Translations under genes and position numbers: made by a program
Shown: one piece after another, positions 24,599-37,056 of the stretch
Numbering within the stretch: position 1 is the stretch's first letter
Layout of the letters: every line of letters starts with the position of its first letter
The notes under the pieces: generated by a model
What the model was told of the DNA's origin: nothing
The model's database searches: none
The model's input: the letters and a program-made list of their open reading frames with translations, nothing else
Assembly (NCBI GenBank): GCA_030248225.1
Contig: JASANE010003675.1
Span: forward strand, 1-64,000
Direction: 5' to 3'
DNA: 64,000 nt
DNA from: Trileptium ribeirensis
Lineage: Eukaryota > Nematoda > Enoplea > Enoplida > Thoracostomopsidae

Positions 24599-26158
24599 GC
24601 CCGGTCAAATTTAGGTCCAGCTATGAACCCAAAATGCCATCGCATGTCATGTTCTATCGGCTTGCAGTACAAGAATTTTATACAATCTTACCGTAAGCCT
24701 TGGTAGACCCAGCTGTGATCAATGAGAATGATTGTATATCATATAAGCTACAAGTATAAGTAAGGGCCGAGCTTGAAAATTTGTACCTGATGGGGATATA
24801 ACTTTTAAGGCTTTCTAGTAGTGAGCCCATTTTATGTTGTAGAAAAAATCTTGTTAATGAACATTAAACATTTCCAACTGTAAATTATAAAATATATTGG
24901 AAGTAATGATGATAATTTGAAAAATTTCGAAAATATTCTGCAAGGATCAATTTGAACCAAAGACTACTCTACCGCGCTGCATTTACATATATAGAAGTTT
25001 TCCTACGATATGTACATAATGTGAAAAACACACATTTGTTGCAACATAAAATAGTGCAGAATTTTAAAATAAATTTTTAGTATTTTGAAATTATGGACGG
25101 TGAAACAAAATTTACATTTAACGTTAAAACTATAATAATTTCTGGGACAAAACGCGATTCGGTCAATGATATTCGCTATGAATTATAACGAGATTGGAGT
25201 AGCTTCTAGGTAAAAAAACAATTTGTTATGACATTTCAGAGTGATTACAGGCAATGAGGCTGCAGACCAGTATGGTCTGTATTGTTCCGAACCTGTCCGG
25301 GTCAGAACAGGCGAAACCCAGACTGTACCAGTGTATTAGTTTCGATAGGGCCGGGATAAGTTTAGATCAGACCAGGGAAAGTCTGGATAAAGCCCAGGAC
25401 AAGTCCTGATCACATCAACATAGGCAGCTTTAAACCAGGACCTGAGTGGAACGAAGCATGATTTATAGGCTCAATTTGCATTGCCACTTAACTATTTAAC
25501 TTCTCCGTTTCAAGCAAAGTTGAAGCAAAACTCATTCATATAGCTTTCCTTACACACAAAACTTATTGTCAAATATATTTTTCTAAAAATGAAAAAAGGA
25601 GTCAGGTCTTGGCTGTACCCATAAATATGCCTATACACATAGACAGAGCTGCAGAAGCACTATGCAGAGCAGCACTCAGGCGTACTGCAGCTAGCCTAGT
25701 TATGTTTTTGGAAAAAACTTAAACTTTTGAAATTCCGCTTGCCCCGTTTTGGCACCTCATGCATTCGAGAGAATCGCTTTAAGCCCAAAATTCTTAATTA
25801 TATAATTACAAACTAATCTATTCAATTATAACTTCGGTTGTATACCCAAATTTGTATGTTATAGCAGTAATTCGGTAAGCTATGTGATAATGATTAACGA
25901 TCCTAACAACTGATTTAAAAACGTTCAGTGCACATTGCAATATGGCTGGCTATCGAAATCGAGGTATTCGGGTTAGATTAAAGATCGCGCTGAAAATTTG
26001 TCTAAATGCTAATCTATACGAAAAAATTCCTTCCATGTACAAGTTGACGCGAACGTTACGGAAATGGAGCTCCTTTTTTAGATAAGTATCCTCTCTAGAA
26101 TTTTATGCTTAAATATATAAATAGTAATATGAAAGTTGTATTTTTATCTTTGTTTCAG

Positions 26159-27651
26159 GAGCTAATCTTTTCAATCTAACTATAATGGAGCCCGGAGTAT
26201 CTAACCAAGAAGAAGCAGAAAACATCATCTGCACAATTGATAACACGGCATCGCAAATATGGTACGAGAGCCCACGACGTAATCTACGCGAATGGATCTA
26301 CAATCAGCTGACGGCGAGCGCATTCCCGGTGCAGAATTTCGGACTCGATGTAGCAGTTAGCGTGGATTTGAAAATCGGAATCTCGTCAAGATATTCTAAA
26401 GCTAAAAGTAGAGTTCTAGGGCCAAAACAAAACGATGCCGAGTTCGCGAAAACAACTGAAAAGACAATCCCATTTGATGTCTACCTGTTCTACACTCAAA
26501 ATTTAATGTTCTCTCACAGCGGTTCGTTAGACGATAGTGTCACCTATTTGTTAAAGGGTCAAAATTTGAACAATCACTTTCAAGATCAAGTTGGGTCGCA
26601 AGCTGAAATCACTTCAGACTCGATGCCGACTTTTAAAATTGGAACCGATAAGAATAACGACATGGCTAAACGCGAAACGACGAATTGTAATGAAGACCAA
26701 TGGATTGATAATGTTTGTACGACAATAGCTTGCAGCGAAGTTGGGATGACAATAGCAGTTGAATGTACAACTGAATCAGACAAATCGAAAAAGTCTAACA
26801 TCACCAGCGAAGGCGATAAGAAACAATATGGATCGAAAAACTACAAAGGCAATAGTAACACAAAAGGACGGCATTGTTGCAGTGGCGTGCAGACAATTAC
26901 TATAGACGAAGCGATAAGAAAAAGAAGTTATAGTGCACCAAAGATCCTGGAGATACGAGCGCAGAAAACGAAAGAAAACCCGAAAGAGCGGGATTCGAAG
27001 CAAACCATTCCAGCAGTCGAACCTACAACAACAAACGTTCCAACAGCTGAAAAAGCAACGATTGTTACATCAACAACAATCACGGAATCCACATCGCCAA
27101 CCACAGTACCGAAAGAGCCATTTGATAAAGTAATCGTAAAGAAATCAACGACAAAATATCTCGTATATGATAAGCACACACACCGCTTACTCAACGGCTA
27201 TTCCGAAACACTAAAGGACTTTCTGCCTCTGAAGCGCACTCATGAAGTTAAGGGCGGTCATTCTAACATCAAAGGAATCCTTGCAGTCAATAATTGCAGC
27301 AGTAGCAAAACCACTCACGTTATCGGATACTGTTTTATTTTAACCAATGATAGGTCAAAACACGCTGGAATGACTGCAGACGTCAAACTGAGCACTGTCG
27401 GCCACCAAGCCTCCAGTTTTGCACGTTCTTCCCCGGCGAAAGTTTTACGTTACTACGTGGAATCAGAGAAACCAGCTGATGTTATGGCATTGCTGCGTGA
27501 AGCTTGGTATAAGTTTCAGCTATCTTCCGTGGGGCTCGAAATTAAAGTCACAGAATGTTCACATCTGGACATTGCCATAAGACAAAACTTTTCAGAGCGC
27601 GAATTCGCAGAAAACAGTCGTACAAGGCGACTTTCAACACTTCTATACTGA
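26159..27651 (+). CDS. Unknown gene, last exon (about 496 codons, open)
   Basis: The largest intact coding exon in the window. The acceptor tttgtttcag ends at 26158. The frame is open in phase 1 from there, with an internal ATG at 26185, to TGA at 27649-27651. Phase matches exon b, so exons a + b + this one would give a protein of about 646 residues. Visible parts, counted from the ATG: a mixed N-terminal region (about 1-170), a Lys/Ser-rich middle (about 195-280), a Thr/Pro-rich linker (about 270-315, e.g. TTTNVPTAEKATIVTSTTIT), and a mixed C-terminal globular-looking region (about 315-488, e.g. RLLNGYSETLKDFLPLKR). I see no signal peptide or membrane segment and recognise no family. The P1 boundary at 27087 falls at about codon 300, in the linker, so the C-terminal part is single copy. 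Confidence 0.7.
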
Positions 27652-27764
27652 AGAGATTAAATAAAACATTACGATAGAATTAGTCCTGTAGGAAAAGTAA
27701 ATTAACTGAAGTTTTCGGTTAGTGTCAGTATATAGCTATCATTTATGCGCGATTAAACTTAAAA
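27652..27764. other. 3' flank of the unknown gene
   Basis: Contains attaaataaaac just after the stop codon, a possible poly(A) signal (aataaa at about 27659). Confidence 0.3.
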
Positions 27765-28213
27765 TGACCCCGGCAACCATCCTATTTTGTATTTTTGCAT
27801 AAAATTTTTTACGGAACGCTTTTTGGTCAATTGAAATTCGGCGTAAAACTGTTTGCGAACACAGCGCTCGCTATTAAAATCTAGCCATTTTGTGTTCGCG
27901 AAAATTGGAGTAAAATTACCCAAACGTTTGAGAATTTAAATTTGTCGATTTGATTGTGACGTCACTTTTGCATTAAATTTGTTCGCGAACACTGTATTTT
28001 CCAAGTTTAAATGATAATACATTAGGGAACAGAATTTCTGCAAGCTGCAATCGCCAAAATTCTGTTCGAACACAAAGCCTAATTTGTGGCACTTGAATTT
28101 GATTTTGTCAATTTTCGGTTAGCGAAAAACCGAATGAAATTAAGCCTGTTTTCCGTAACAAGGGTTTACGATTCCATATCGGTAATGACATAATAGGATG
28201 GTAGGCGGGGTCA
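27765..28213. mobile_element. MITE, 449 bp, TGACCCCG termini
   Basis: The left end TGACCCCGGCAACCATCCTA matches the reverse complement of the right end, TGACCCCGCCTACCATCCTA. The interior is AT-rich with several TTCGCGAA-type palindromes and no coding capacity. The flanks (ttaaaa and ccttaagg) do not give a clear target duplication. Confidence 0.65.
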
Positions 28214-28274
28214 CCTTAAGGTTACTCACGGATTAGGCTTTAGACCTAAAGCCAAATTATATATACGCCAGAAA

Positions 28275-28722
28275 GAGGGCTTACCCTATGGCTTAGACTT
28301 AGTATAGAAAAGATGCTAAACTTTCAATGCAATAATACTGAATGAACTGAGCTGTATCGTACACAGTTCCACAAAATTTCTAAAGTTTCTGGGGTGGCTA
28401 GAAATTACTGGAGAACCAAAACGAGGGCTTATATTATGGCTTAGACTTAGTATAGACGAGATGCTAAACTGTCACTGCAATAATACTGAATAGACTGAGC
28501 TGTATCGTACACAGTTCCACAAAATTTTTAAAGTTTCTAGGGTGCCTAGAAATTACCGGAGAATCAAAAACGAGGGCTTGCATTATGGCCTAGACTTAGT
28601 ATAAACGAGATGCTAAACTGTCACTGCAATAATACTGAATGAACTGAGCTGTATCGTACACAGTGCCACAAATCTTTAAAGTTTCTAGGGTGCCTAGAAA
28701 TTGCCGGAGAACCAAAAACGAA
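28275..28722 (+). repeat. 148-bp tandem repeat, three copies
   Basis: Landmarks atggcttagacttagtata (28288, 28436, 28584), gagctgtatcgtacacagt and gtgcctagaaattaccggag recur at a ~148-bp period with few differences. Each unit carries a CTTAGACTTAGTATA phrase also seen in the repeats at 50815-50950 and 56021-56213. Confidence 0.8.
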
Positions 28723-29715
28723 TTGCAACGAAACGATATTCTTAGTCTTATATGAAGGTTGAAATATATATATTTACTGTTGTAAATTATTAAACTTTTG
28801 AAACATGATAAATTGACATGAGTTCAATTTCAAACGCTCGCACCAACTTTTATTCCCAAACTTCAGGTTGTAATCCCTATAACTTTGGTCTGCTAGATCT
28901 GATGATTTGTGGCCTAAAAATGGCCAAGTCGAGACGAAAAGAGTAACCCTATATTCTTAAAAAGAACATTTTGTGCGGAATGTTCTAAGACGGCAGTACC
29001 CCCTCTTTTCCGATTCAATGTTTGGCCTAGAGTATATACTTAAAGTGCATATAAAATATTAGCTTACGCTAACGCTCCAGTTTAGGTTTAATATATCGAG
29101 GACGGCTCAACCTGCATATAGTGTACAGCACTTAGCTTAACTTAGACGCCATAAGCCGCAATTTGCGCCGTATGTTACTACTTATTTTGCTGTAGAATAT
29201 GCCATTGGTCTTATGGTCTTACTATCTGTGCTTGACGGATTGAATAGTAAATGTTTTGTTAAATTTATTCGGAAATATTAAAATATTAAATGCTAGTTCT
29301 GATTTAATGCTACTGGCTAATTAACCAAAATTAAATGGAACTATGTGAACGTTTATATAGACCTATCTTTTTCTAAGTTTTAATGCAATGTTTTGCAAGT
29401 TCTGACTTTTTGGAACATTCGCCTTTTTATTTGTTGAAGCTGCAAGATAAATTTTGTGTTATTGATTTCATATATATATATAACATGGCTTCGTTTGGTA
29501 CCTTTGAAATGTTAATGAAAAACCATTTGATGCGAAATAAGTCAACATGAATACATTGTACATTGGGAAGTTGAATGCAATACACAAACTCTATTTAGCA
29601 CATACTGTTGTTCGTTTATACGCGTCATTGCTCACTAGCTTTGCAATGGTGTTGAATGATGCGATTGGTTTAGAGGCTAGTCATATATACATACTCATAG
29701 AGTGGTATGAGGATT
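28723..29715. other. Non-coding; CTTAG-type repeat fragment at 29040-29165
   Basis: A fragment with tatatcgaggacggctcaacctgcatatag resembles the 3' part of the repeat at 50815-50950. The rest is AT-rich with a TATA microsatellite near 29470. No gene is supported. Confidence 0.4.
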
Positions 29716-30045
29716 ATGCCCCAGGAAGATGCCAGATCCTACCTCCCCATCACGTCCAGAGCAATCCCAGTGATAGTTGGGTGGATCCCTCTAAGGCTCC
29801 GCAAACAACCCCCACCATAATCACGTCTCCCCGTGCTCGAAAAACTTTGAGAAAACATTCAAAATCTGGGCGAAAATAGGCAAATATTGGGGGAGAATTG
29901 AAAAAAGTGTTTCGGAGAAAATTGGCAAATATAAGAATAACATTGAGTCCCAAAAAATTTTGAAAATTCATCGCCCTTGATGACCTCTCCACCGCCGATC
30001 GGCTGATCCCTCCCCCGAAGCACCCGCTATTTGCCTGAAATTTCG
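29716..30045 (+). mobile_element. Dispersed repeat R, copy 1
   Basis: The ends are C-rich (gatgccagatcctacctccc ... gatgacctctccaccgccga then tcggctgatc) around an A-rich core (aaaataggcaaatattgggg). The block gagtcccaaaaaatttgaaaa before the right end is shared with the copy at 40338. The 110-codon frame crossing it is a repeat artefact. Probably a MITE-like family. Confidence 0.55.
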
Positions 30046-31259
30046 GATCTCACCCATGAATGAGGCTAGTGCACAAGATTTGAAACAATCCGAACTACAA
30101 TCTATTCATGGCGATCCACGAAGATTACATTAATGTTACATTTCAATAATGTACACATTGTAGCATGGATGCTAAACGATTCATGAAACAGCATTATACC
30201 CTGCTGGAAAACCGTTATGTGTTTGCAACTGGCGTTGCTTTAGAAATACATAGTTGGCAATTTGCCCCCTTAGAAGCATTACAACACTGAACAAATAACG
30301 AATATCGTTGCGTTCCATTTTTAGATCATATCTAAAATATTGCCAGTGTAGGAATAACTACCTATAACAGTTCAATTTAATACGTCCATTAAGCTGCCAC
30401 ACGCATGACCTTATGCTATACTGAAAAATCTACTTTCATGTCCTATTCTAATACAACAATTTCACTCTAAAACATGTAAAACGCGAAACATTTTTGCAAT
30501 CCGTTTGCAACAGATGTAAATATCTGATAATTGACCATAATGTGCACAAACTGGAATAAACTATCCGTAAGATTGCACTTTTAGTCTTTTGTGGACTGCT
30601 GCTGAAGTTCACCTTTGAGGCGTGATTGCGAACGACCGACGTAGTAAACCAATGAGTTATTTAGGAGTAGTCAGGCTGTTCCTTGGAAACCTTACAAAGC
30701 GCGCGAATAACGTACAAACGGAACCTCGGATTCAGTTTAAAGCGGCAATTCGCATTGTTCTCCGAGGCTACTACACATGAATGATCATAAAATCGTTAAA
30801 CTTTCATAAAAGTTTTACCAAAAATTACACAATTATATATATCTGGGATTCAATTGTTGCGAGGTTAAGGCTTTCGACCGAACTGCCGGGAGTCTCATCA
30901 ATCTATCTCTTCGGGGTCTGTGTAGAGTGGCATCTGTGCGAAAATTGAGGTTACACCGCTTGTTGTTTCAGTTACCACACAGGATCTAGTTCAGAGGATT
31001 AGAACCACCCAGCAGTAGGTATACAGCGAGAAATTCCAATTTTCATTATATATATTCATCGTTTTATTTTCTAGGTTATGAAAATATATATTTAAGTATT
31101 GAGTGTAATACTTTCTGTCGTAAATCTAAAACGCAGATATTATATACAAAATATAAATTTTTATTTTAAAACCCCGTATAAACTTATAATTTTAAATATT
31201 TCTCGAAAATTTTTGTTTATTACATTGATTTAGATAGCTTATCGCAGCTCTTCAAGGCT
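30046..31259. other. Intergenic, downstream of the Ly6-type gene
   Basis: Mostly AT-rich. A plus frame of about 50 codons at 30640-30780 is open with a natural-looking composition but has no splice or family evidence. I do not call a gene. Confidence 0.35.
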
Positions 31260-31489
31260 TCATACCGAGCGCGCTAGGATACAAAGTGAAATTGTAGCAG
31301 AAACAAAAATTGAGCCATAACCTAGACGGTCATATGATGATATTCCTCGATTACAAAGCTCGGTATCGCAGAGACAATACGTTCCTCGACGATTACGTCC
31401 AAATATTTGAACAATTTTATCGTTGTCACAGCCCGACCTATCTGAAGATGTCACTGCCGTAGCACAGCCTTTGTTTACAACTTCTTTAC
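31260..31489 (-). CDS. Ly6-type gene, exon 3
   Basis: Starts after ttgcag and encodes the second half of the three-finger domain, including CLCDTELCN, plus the hydrophobic GPI-signal tail. Stop codon at 31260-31262. Confidence 0.85.
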
Positions 31490-34153
31490 CTGCAACATAA
31501 TACAATAAAAAAATAATGCGGTACTAGTCAATGGTACAACGGTGGCATGAAATTACTTTTAAATTCCAGTTTACAACTGCTTTACCTAAAATTATACATG
31601 CTCATGGGGTGGGCAGGCAATCATCCCCTCGTGCCTGAAGCTTGGACTTTACCTCGTCTAGCGGTCGCCAATTCCTCTACCTGCCCTGCTATGTAGCCTG
31701 ATATTATCGTGAGGCTCCGGATCCCACATATTGTGCCACATTAGCCAAGGCGCAGGCAAGGTTTTGGTAAAATAGGTAAAAATAGGGTGGAAATAGGCGG
31801 AAATCTGTGGAAAATTAGCAAATATTTAAGAAAGTTTTAGGGCTCAAATAATTTTGACAATTTCTCGCCCTGAAGACTCCCCGACTACCGACTGATCTCT
31901 TCGGTGACATTTTAACGATATGTTTTCGCAGTCTTCTGAACAATGTAATTCGGTTTTCTACTCACAGTTTAAAAAGACTATTACAGGGATTATTATATTG
32001 GTGCATTTGATGTTGTGAAATTTGTATTTGTTTGCTCGTCAGTTATCTTGTTTTGTCCCCGCAATCCAGCCGAAAAATTTACTTTTCGACTCAGCTTATT
32101 TATGCGGCTCGGAAAATCTCAATTTGCATTAAACCTTATGATAAATATTTTTTTCCTATTTTTTGGTTAAAGTAATTGATTAAATTATTGTGAGTTATTT
32201 TATATCGTATTATATTCGAATCTGTAAGTATATGATGTTTCGTGAGCTGTTCTCCTCTGTTCGTCAATATGTAGATTATAAATTCGTCAAACAAATTCGA
32301 AAATTTTGCAGTAGATACCAATGTTTGACCAAAACCAAGCAATCAAGAGACACATGGTAACGCGGAAACAGAAAAAAATATTTTGTAATAAATATATCCC
32401 GTATGAACGTTTTCTGATGTGACTAGATGAATTTGTAAGATTTCATACCGAAATTTTCGTTATACCTTAATATTGATAATATCCAGGCAAAAGGGAAACA
32501 CTTGCAACTTTAGGGCTCCATAATTTATTTATATAACATACTTATAGACAAAAAAATTGAACGGAATGTGTATCAGAGCACAAAATAAAACATTGCCACT
32601 AAAATTAAGAATAAATTCATACGGTTTTTGCTTCGTCCCAAGTTAGTATGATATAAAATTTTAAATATTATATTAAATCGAAACGTAAAAAACTCTAATA
32701 CATATATCGAATGCATTAACATTAATAGCGCGAGACTAATATACCTTGGTAGTTTGCAACTGATTTGTAACAAAATGCGTCGGTAAAACATTTTCCGTAT
32801 TCACATTGATAATCTTCGTTGTAGTTGCGACATTCATAGCATGATATATGTTCAGATGCTAAAACAAAGAATAAATAACTAAAACTTGCCTGAAACTGCT
32901 GTGTTGAAAGAACTGTGGAAGCTTATCGTAATAGCAATTAATTTTCCAGAAAATTACCAATTTTTGTATTAATGGAATCACATGGGTGCAAATTGTTTAT
33001 CTAAATAACACGAAATCGGCCAAATTTAATCATATTCTTGATCTGTACGAAATTTTACCTACAATGATGAACCGGATGCATACGCATAGGTAGGATGCAT
33101 AGTTTAGTTATTAACTATTCTCACTTTTAAGTAGATTTTAACCAGTAGAAAGCAGGGAACGATACCATACACGGTAACTCGTCTAATTACCTGAACATCA
33201 GGAATGAAACCCGTAGACCATGCGAAGCAAATCGTAGCATAGAGAATATCATTCTTTATTATAAAGAGCTATGTCTGAATAGCTGTCTGAGACTGGGTAC
33301 TATGATGCATGGGTTTCCTGTGTCATGTTTCCTTAATTAGACACCTTAGCGAGATGGCGTCATTTCATTTTATTTGAAGATGTATGTTTGTTCGTGTCCT
33401 GACTTCCATTGATATAGAAGAGACGTTAGCTGACAGTAAGGAAAATCTCAAATTGGTGTCTATTTTTCAAAAAATGTATCGGGATCGCTAAATACATATC
33501 CCAAATAGGCTGTTAATCTATGAATATCTAGTTGTAAAGAGTTTAAAACACAACAAGGATGTTATTGTGATTTTGTTTCAAATGTAAAAGATATACATTA
33601 CATAGTAGCTAATCTGAGACAGTTCTAGGATGTCAAAAATATATATAGGTGGCATAGGTGTCTAAGGCTCAGGAGAGTGGATGGTATTCACGGGAGTGGA
33701 CGCAAAGTCCGTGAGTGATATGAAGGGGTGGGGGCACAAATTTTGAATTTTTTAGAACAGAAACTCATAATTTTCCAAATGTTGTTTAAATCTTTTCCCA
33801 ATTTTGCCAGCCTTAGCCAAACTCAAATTTCGCTATTTTTCTGCAAGTTTTTCCAAGTTTTGTGAGTTTCTGCAAATGCGCATGAAGGGGTGCGAAATAA
33901 CCATGAATTAAGTGATCCATGCTTCTCGGGTAAAACCTCTACCACATGAACATCTATATTTACACTACATAGGCATTGGAATTTTCAACATTTGCATATA
34001 TATGTGTGCCTGTCAATGATTTATTCTGTGCAAATTATATTAAATTAAGCTAATATTGTGTGAAAAACCAAAACTGCATTAAAGCTGACCTGAGAGTGTT
34101 GTCGCAATTGTCAGCACAAGTACCAGTGTACGCAAATAAATCGAAACAAACAT
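31260..34153 (-). CDS. Ly6/uPAR-type (three-finger) GPI-anchored protein, 3 exons
   Basis: Exons on the minus strand are 34153-34090, 32858-32745 and 31489-31260, joined in phase 1 each time to give 135 residues. Exon 1 is a signal peptide (MFVSIYLRTLVLVLTIATTLS split by the first intron). Exon 2 starts the cysteine-rich domain (SCYECRNYNEDYQCEYGKCF). Exon 3 completes it with the diagnostic CLCDTELCN near residue 105, then a hydrophobic C-terminal tail (GSIFVSATISLCILARSV) typical of a GPI-attachment signal. All four splice junctions fit (CAG/gtcagc, tttag/CA, CAAG/gtatat, ttgcag/GT). Proteins of this fold are secreted or cell-surface ligand- or receptor-binding modules; in nematodes they form large families, some neuronal. 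No paralogue is visible nearby. The specific role is unknown. Confidence 0.85.
31590..31915 (+). mobile_element. Dispersed repeat R, copy 2
   Basis: A C-rich start (about 31610-31740), an A-rich core (aaaataggtaaaaatagggt) and the end tttctcgccctgaagactcc then ccgactaccgactgatc match copies 1 and 4 in order. It lies in intron 2 of the Ly6-type gene. Confidence 0.5.
32745..32858 (-). CDS. Ly6-type gene, exon 2
   Basis: 114 bases between the acceptor tttgttttag and the donor CAAG/gtatat. Encodes the first cysteines (CYEC...C...C...C) of the three-finger domain. Confidence 0.85.
33690..33935 (-). mobile_element. Dispersed repeat R, copy 3 (inverted, degraded)
   Basis: The reverse complement carries the A-rich core (aaaaatagcgaaatttgagt then ttggctaaggc) and ends seen in copy 2. 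It lies in intron 1 of the Ly6-type gene. Confidence 0.4.
34090..34153 (-). CDS. Ly6-type gene, exon 1 (signal peptide)
   Basis: ATG at 34153 and 21 codons plus one base, ending at CTCTCAG/gtcagc. The hydrophobic core LVLVLTIATTL is a textbook secretion signal. It is too short to stand out as an open frame on its own. Confidence 0.8.
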
Positions 34154-36861
34154 TTCGTGCTTTTACTTATAAGCGACAAACCCTGCAAAATTGCGAAATC
34201 TAGTCTTTTTGTGATAGTCATCACGCTATGACTTTGTTTTCAACGTTTCTCAGACTCTGCGGCATACGTTGCGTCAGATACTTGGTACTAATAGAACATT
34301 GCCTTAGTACCAAGTGTTATACCTACTTCCACCTAACTCCGAATTAATCCTAATAATAGATATATATGTTAGGGTTCGATTATTGATCTTGTGGCTGAAT
34401 CATCATTCAAAACCGGACACCTATCTGAGATGAGAGACTAGACACAAATTTCATTACGCTTGTAAATTATCTGTTAAAAATAATAAACCAGCTATACTGT
34501 TAAACATATAAAGCAACTTGAACAAAAGCAATTTGTGTTCTACTGGCCGTGTCGCTAAGCCAACCTTGATGGGTATAAGTGAAACCTAGACCTGCTGGTC
34601 CTGATAAACTAGGACTAACCCTTAGCTGAGGTAATTAAATGCTTAGGTTTTTAAATGAGCCTTACACCTAGTCGACGCCGCGGAGTAGGTGCTGCCGTCG
34701 CCAGAACCCCCGTACTAATCTAATCATTTTTCTAAACTTATAACGTATATATTGAATTATCAGATAATTGTGTCAGCTGAAATGTGTTTGGTACTGACCC
34801 CAGTCTATTCGATTCCTCCTCTGCTGTTGTTTAAAGGTTTATAACAAAAACAGCCCAAATATGTAGTAATCTGCTGGACTGCCAGAATAAAATTTTAGAG
34901 GGCAACAATTTACACAAAATGATCTCGTTTGCAATACAAATTTTGGGATCGGTATAAACTATACAAATCGGCTACAATATGCAAACAGCTGAGACACCTT
35001 TGTCTTAAGGCTGAACAATGGTAAACTTTCTATAAGCTTTAAACGAAATTTAGTTTTGGCAGTTCAATCTTTACGTTTAATCTTACGTGGTAGTTGAGTA
35101 TTCGGGATTTTGGCTACAACGAATTTAAACTAAAAAGCTGAAGAGGCACAACATTTCTCATGTATACATTTTTAAAATATATATATTTTAAAATTTTCAA
35201 ATAAACACAATATTTGAGATCTCAATACCTCACGCTGGCTTAGCGCAAAAAATATATACTAATTTTACGAATATATATGCAAATAGCAAATATTCCGAAA
35301 CACTAAATATTCAGTATTAAGGTTTCCGGTTTTTATAGTTGCTCCAGCTCCACATCGTGAAGCCTAAAATTTCGTCAAAAGCCGGATAAATTCTCTTGAA
35401 ATGCCCACGAAAGACCACACAGTGTGAAAATGGCTAAATGAATGCTTTTCGTTGTGCTTATTTCAATTCAAGTGCCATGCCACACTAACGTTAATCTTTC
35501 TCCAATTAAGTAATATCAAGAGTTCATGATATACCCTTAGTAATAACGTATTTGTAGCTGCTACCAATTTCAACCATTCGGCGTATGCTAATTAGATGCA
35601 GCTACAAATGTATTTAAACCAGTTGGTTTCGGCGCCTCAGTTTCATTTGGTCGGGGTTTTACCCTGGAAGAAATCCACAGAATAGACTGGAGCAAGATTG
35701 AGTCGATGCCTCGTGCTTGCGTTATTGCTTGGTGCTTTTATCGTCATCGCATTACATTACTGGTGCTCCGTTTGTTTCAATAAGTCATCAGTTGATTTTA
35801 ACCAAGAACATGCGATGACCCATCTTATACGACACACTATACGTTTATGGCAAATATCAAATTATGATTGAAACTTTGGACTGAAGAGATTTAAAAGTTT
35901 GAAAGACAACACTTAATTATCCTATAACCAAACTAACCATTTTTTGCGATTACGCATGAATAACTTCCAATGTGACGCATATCCAGAAATTTGTGAATTA
36001 GAAATGCCGGTGCTAATTGGAAATATATAACAATGACATGGTCACAAAAATTCGAAACTAGCGACTGCCTTATTCTCTATTTAATGAGCAAAACGAAATT
36101 ACATAGCACTTACGAACGAACGATAGTGGAATCGTATCTACAGTAAATATTAAAAAAAATCGTGTTACAATAGCTACCGTTGCGCTTACCCTAGGTAATA
36201 CCAATTATTAAATCTTCAAAAGTTCCTGAACTCAAAATTGGAAATATCCATGCGTTATTCCAAGTTGTAGGCAAGAGTAGCCATCACCTAGGAATAATAG
36301 CCTTAGATATTGCAACAGATACTATTTCTACCAAGACACACCATAAAACGTGTTAAATTAAAAATCAATATTGAAAAGTTTTGTGGATTGTGCTAAAGAT
36401 AGATTAACCTGTTGCTAGATTATCGCGCTAAACCAACGTTTTCTTACAACACAGCTCTGACTTAGGAACTGACTGGCGGACATATGTTATTTGTTACTAT
36501 TGATTGCGGTTGTTCTGTTCATCGGCACCTAGTGGTAGAAGCATCGTTTTATTTGAATCTCTATCCAACAGCTGGGGTAAAAGCCCACTTTTAATCAAAA
36601 TCATGTCTAAATTTTTTATTTCCGTCTATAACATGGTACCTATATGCTAAAGTGACATTATTCAAAATTTCAGGTATATGGGACATGTGGTGTTCCAAAC
36701 ACGACCCTGACAACTATCCGATAACTATCCCTATGTCAACTGAATAAGAGAGCAAAAGCTGCCAATCCTGGGTCAAAATCACGTAATTATCGTAGTTGAT
36801 ATAGCTTGCTGATTGTTGAGTTCGTTTGGTATAAATTTGGACAGTGGTTATACCTATAAGC
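34154..36861. other. Long intergenic stretch
   Basis: Upstream of the Ly6-type gene. AT-rich, with a GC-richer patch at 34660-34720 (gtcgacgccgcggagtaggt) of unknown nature. Two overlapping plus frames of ~60 codons lie at about 35590-35880, one with a hydrophobic run (LVLALLLGAFIVIAL). They conflict with each other and lack clear splice sites, so neither is called. Confidence 0.35.
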
Positions 36862-37056
36862 TCTGGCGGATCAGGCAATCGGGGCTCCCCCAACCCTGTG
36901 AGAGTATTGGCATACCATACAAACATGAAATATGCCGAAAAAATGAAAAATATGTAGTTAAATATTAATCGAAAAAAAATCAGTAATAATTCGCCCCTTG
37001 TCAGAACAAATTTGCAAAACTGCGCTCCATCAGAAATTTCTGGATCCGCCACGCCT
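36862..37056. mobile_element. Possible MITE with TGGCGGATC ends
   Basis: tggcggatcaggcaatcggg at the left and the reverse complement of the right end, tggcggatccagaaatttct, share their first nine bases. They enclose an AT-rich core. No target duplication is seen. The 149-codon minus frame crossing it shows no family features. Confidence 0.3.

Larger units (their letters stand above)
19085..27087 (-). repeat. Palindrome P1, right arm (~8.0 kb)
   Basis: Reverse complement of 9723-17775. The arm carries damaged copies of exons a and b, an intact 5' part of the last exon, the minisatellite and the ~660-bp repeat. Homology ends at 27087, inside the coding exon; beyond it the gene continues in unique DNA. 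Confidence 0.85.

Noticed and set aside
24150..24706. Three overlapping frames of 91-124 codons
   Set aside because: They are translations of the 29-bp minisatellite, which lacks stops in several frames; the Phe/Ser/Pro pattern repeats with the unit.
35590..35880. Small membrane protein with a hydrophobic segment
   Set aside because: Two mutually exclusive plus frames are open over the same bases, and neither has a start codon in a good position or clear splice sites.
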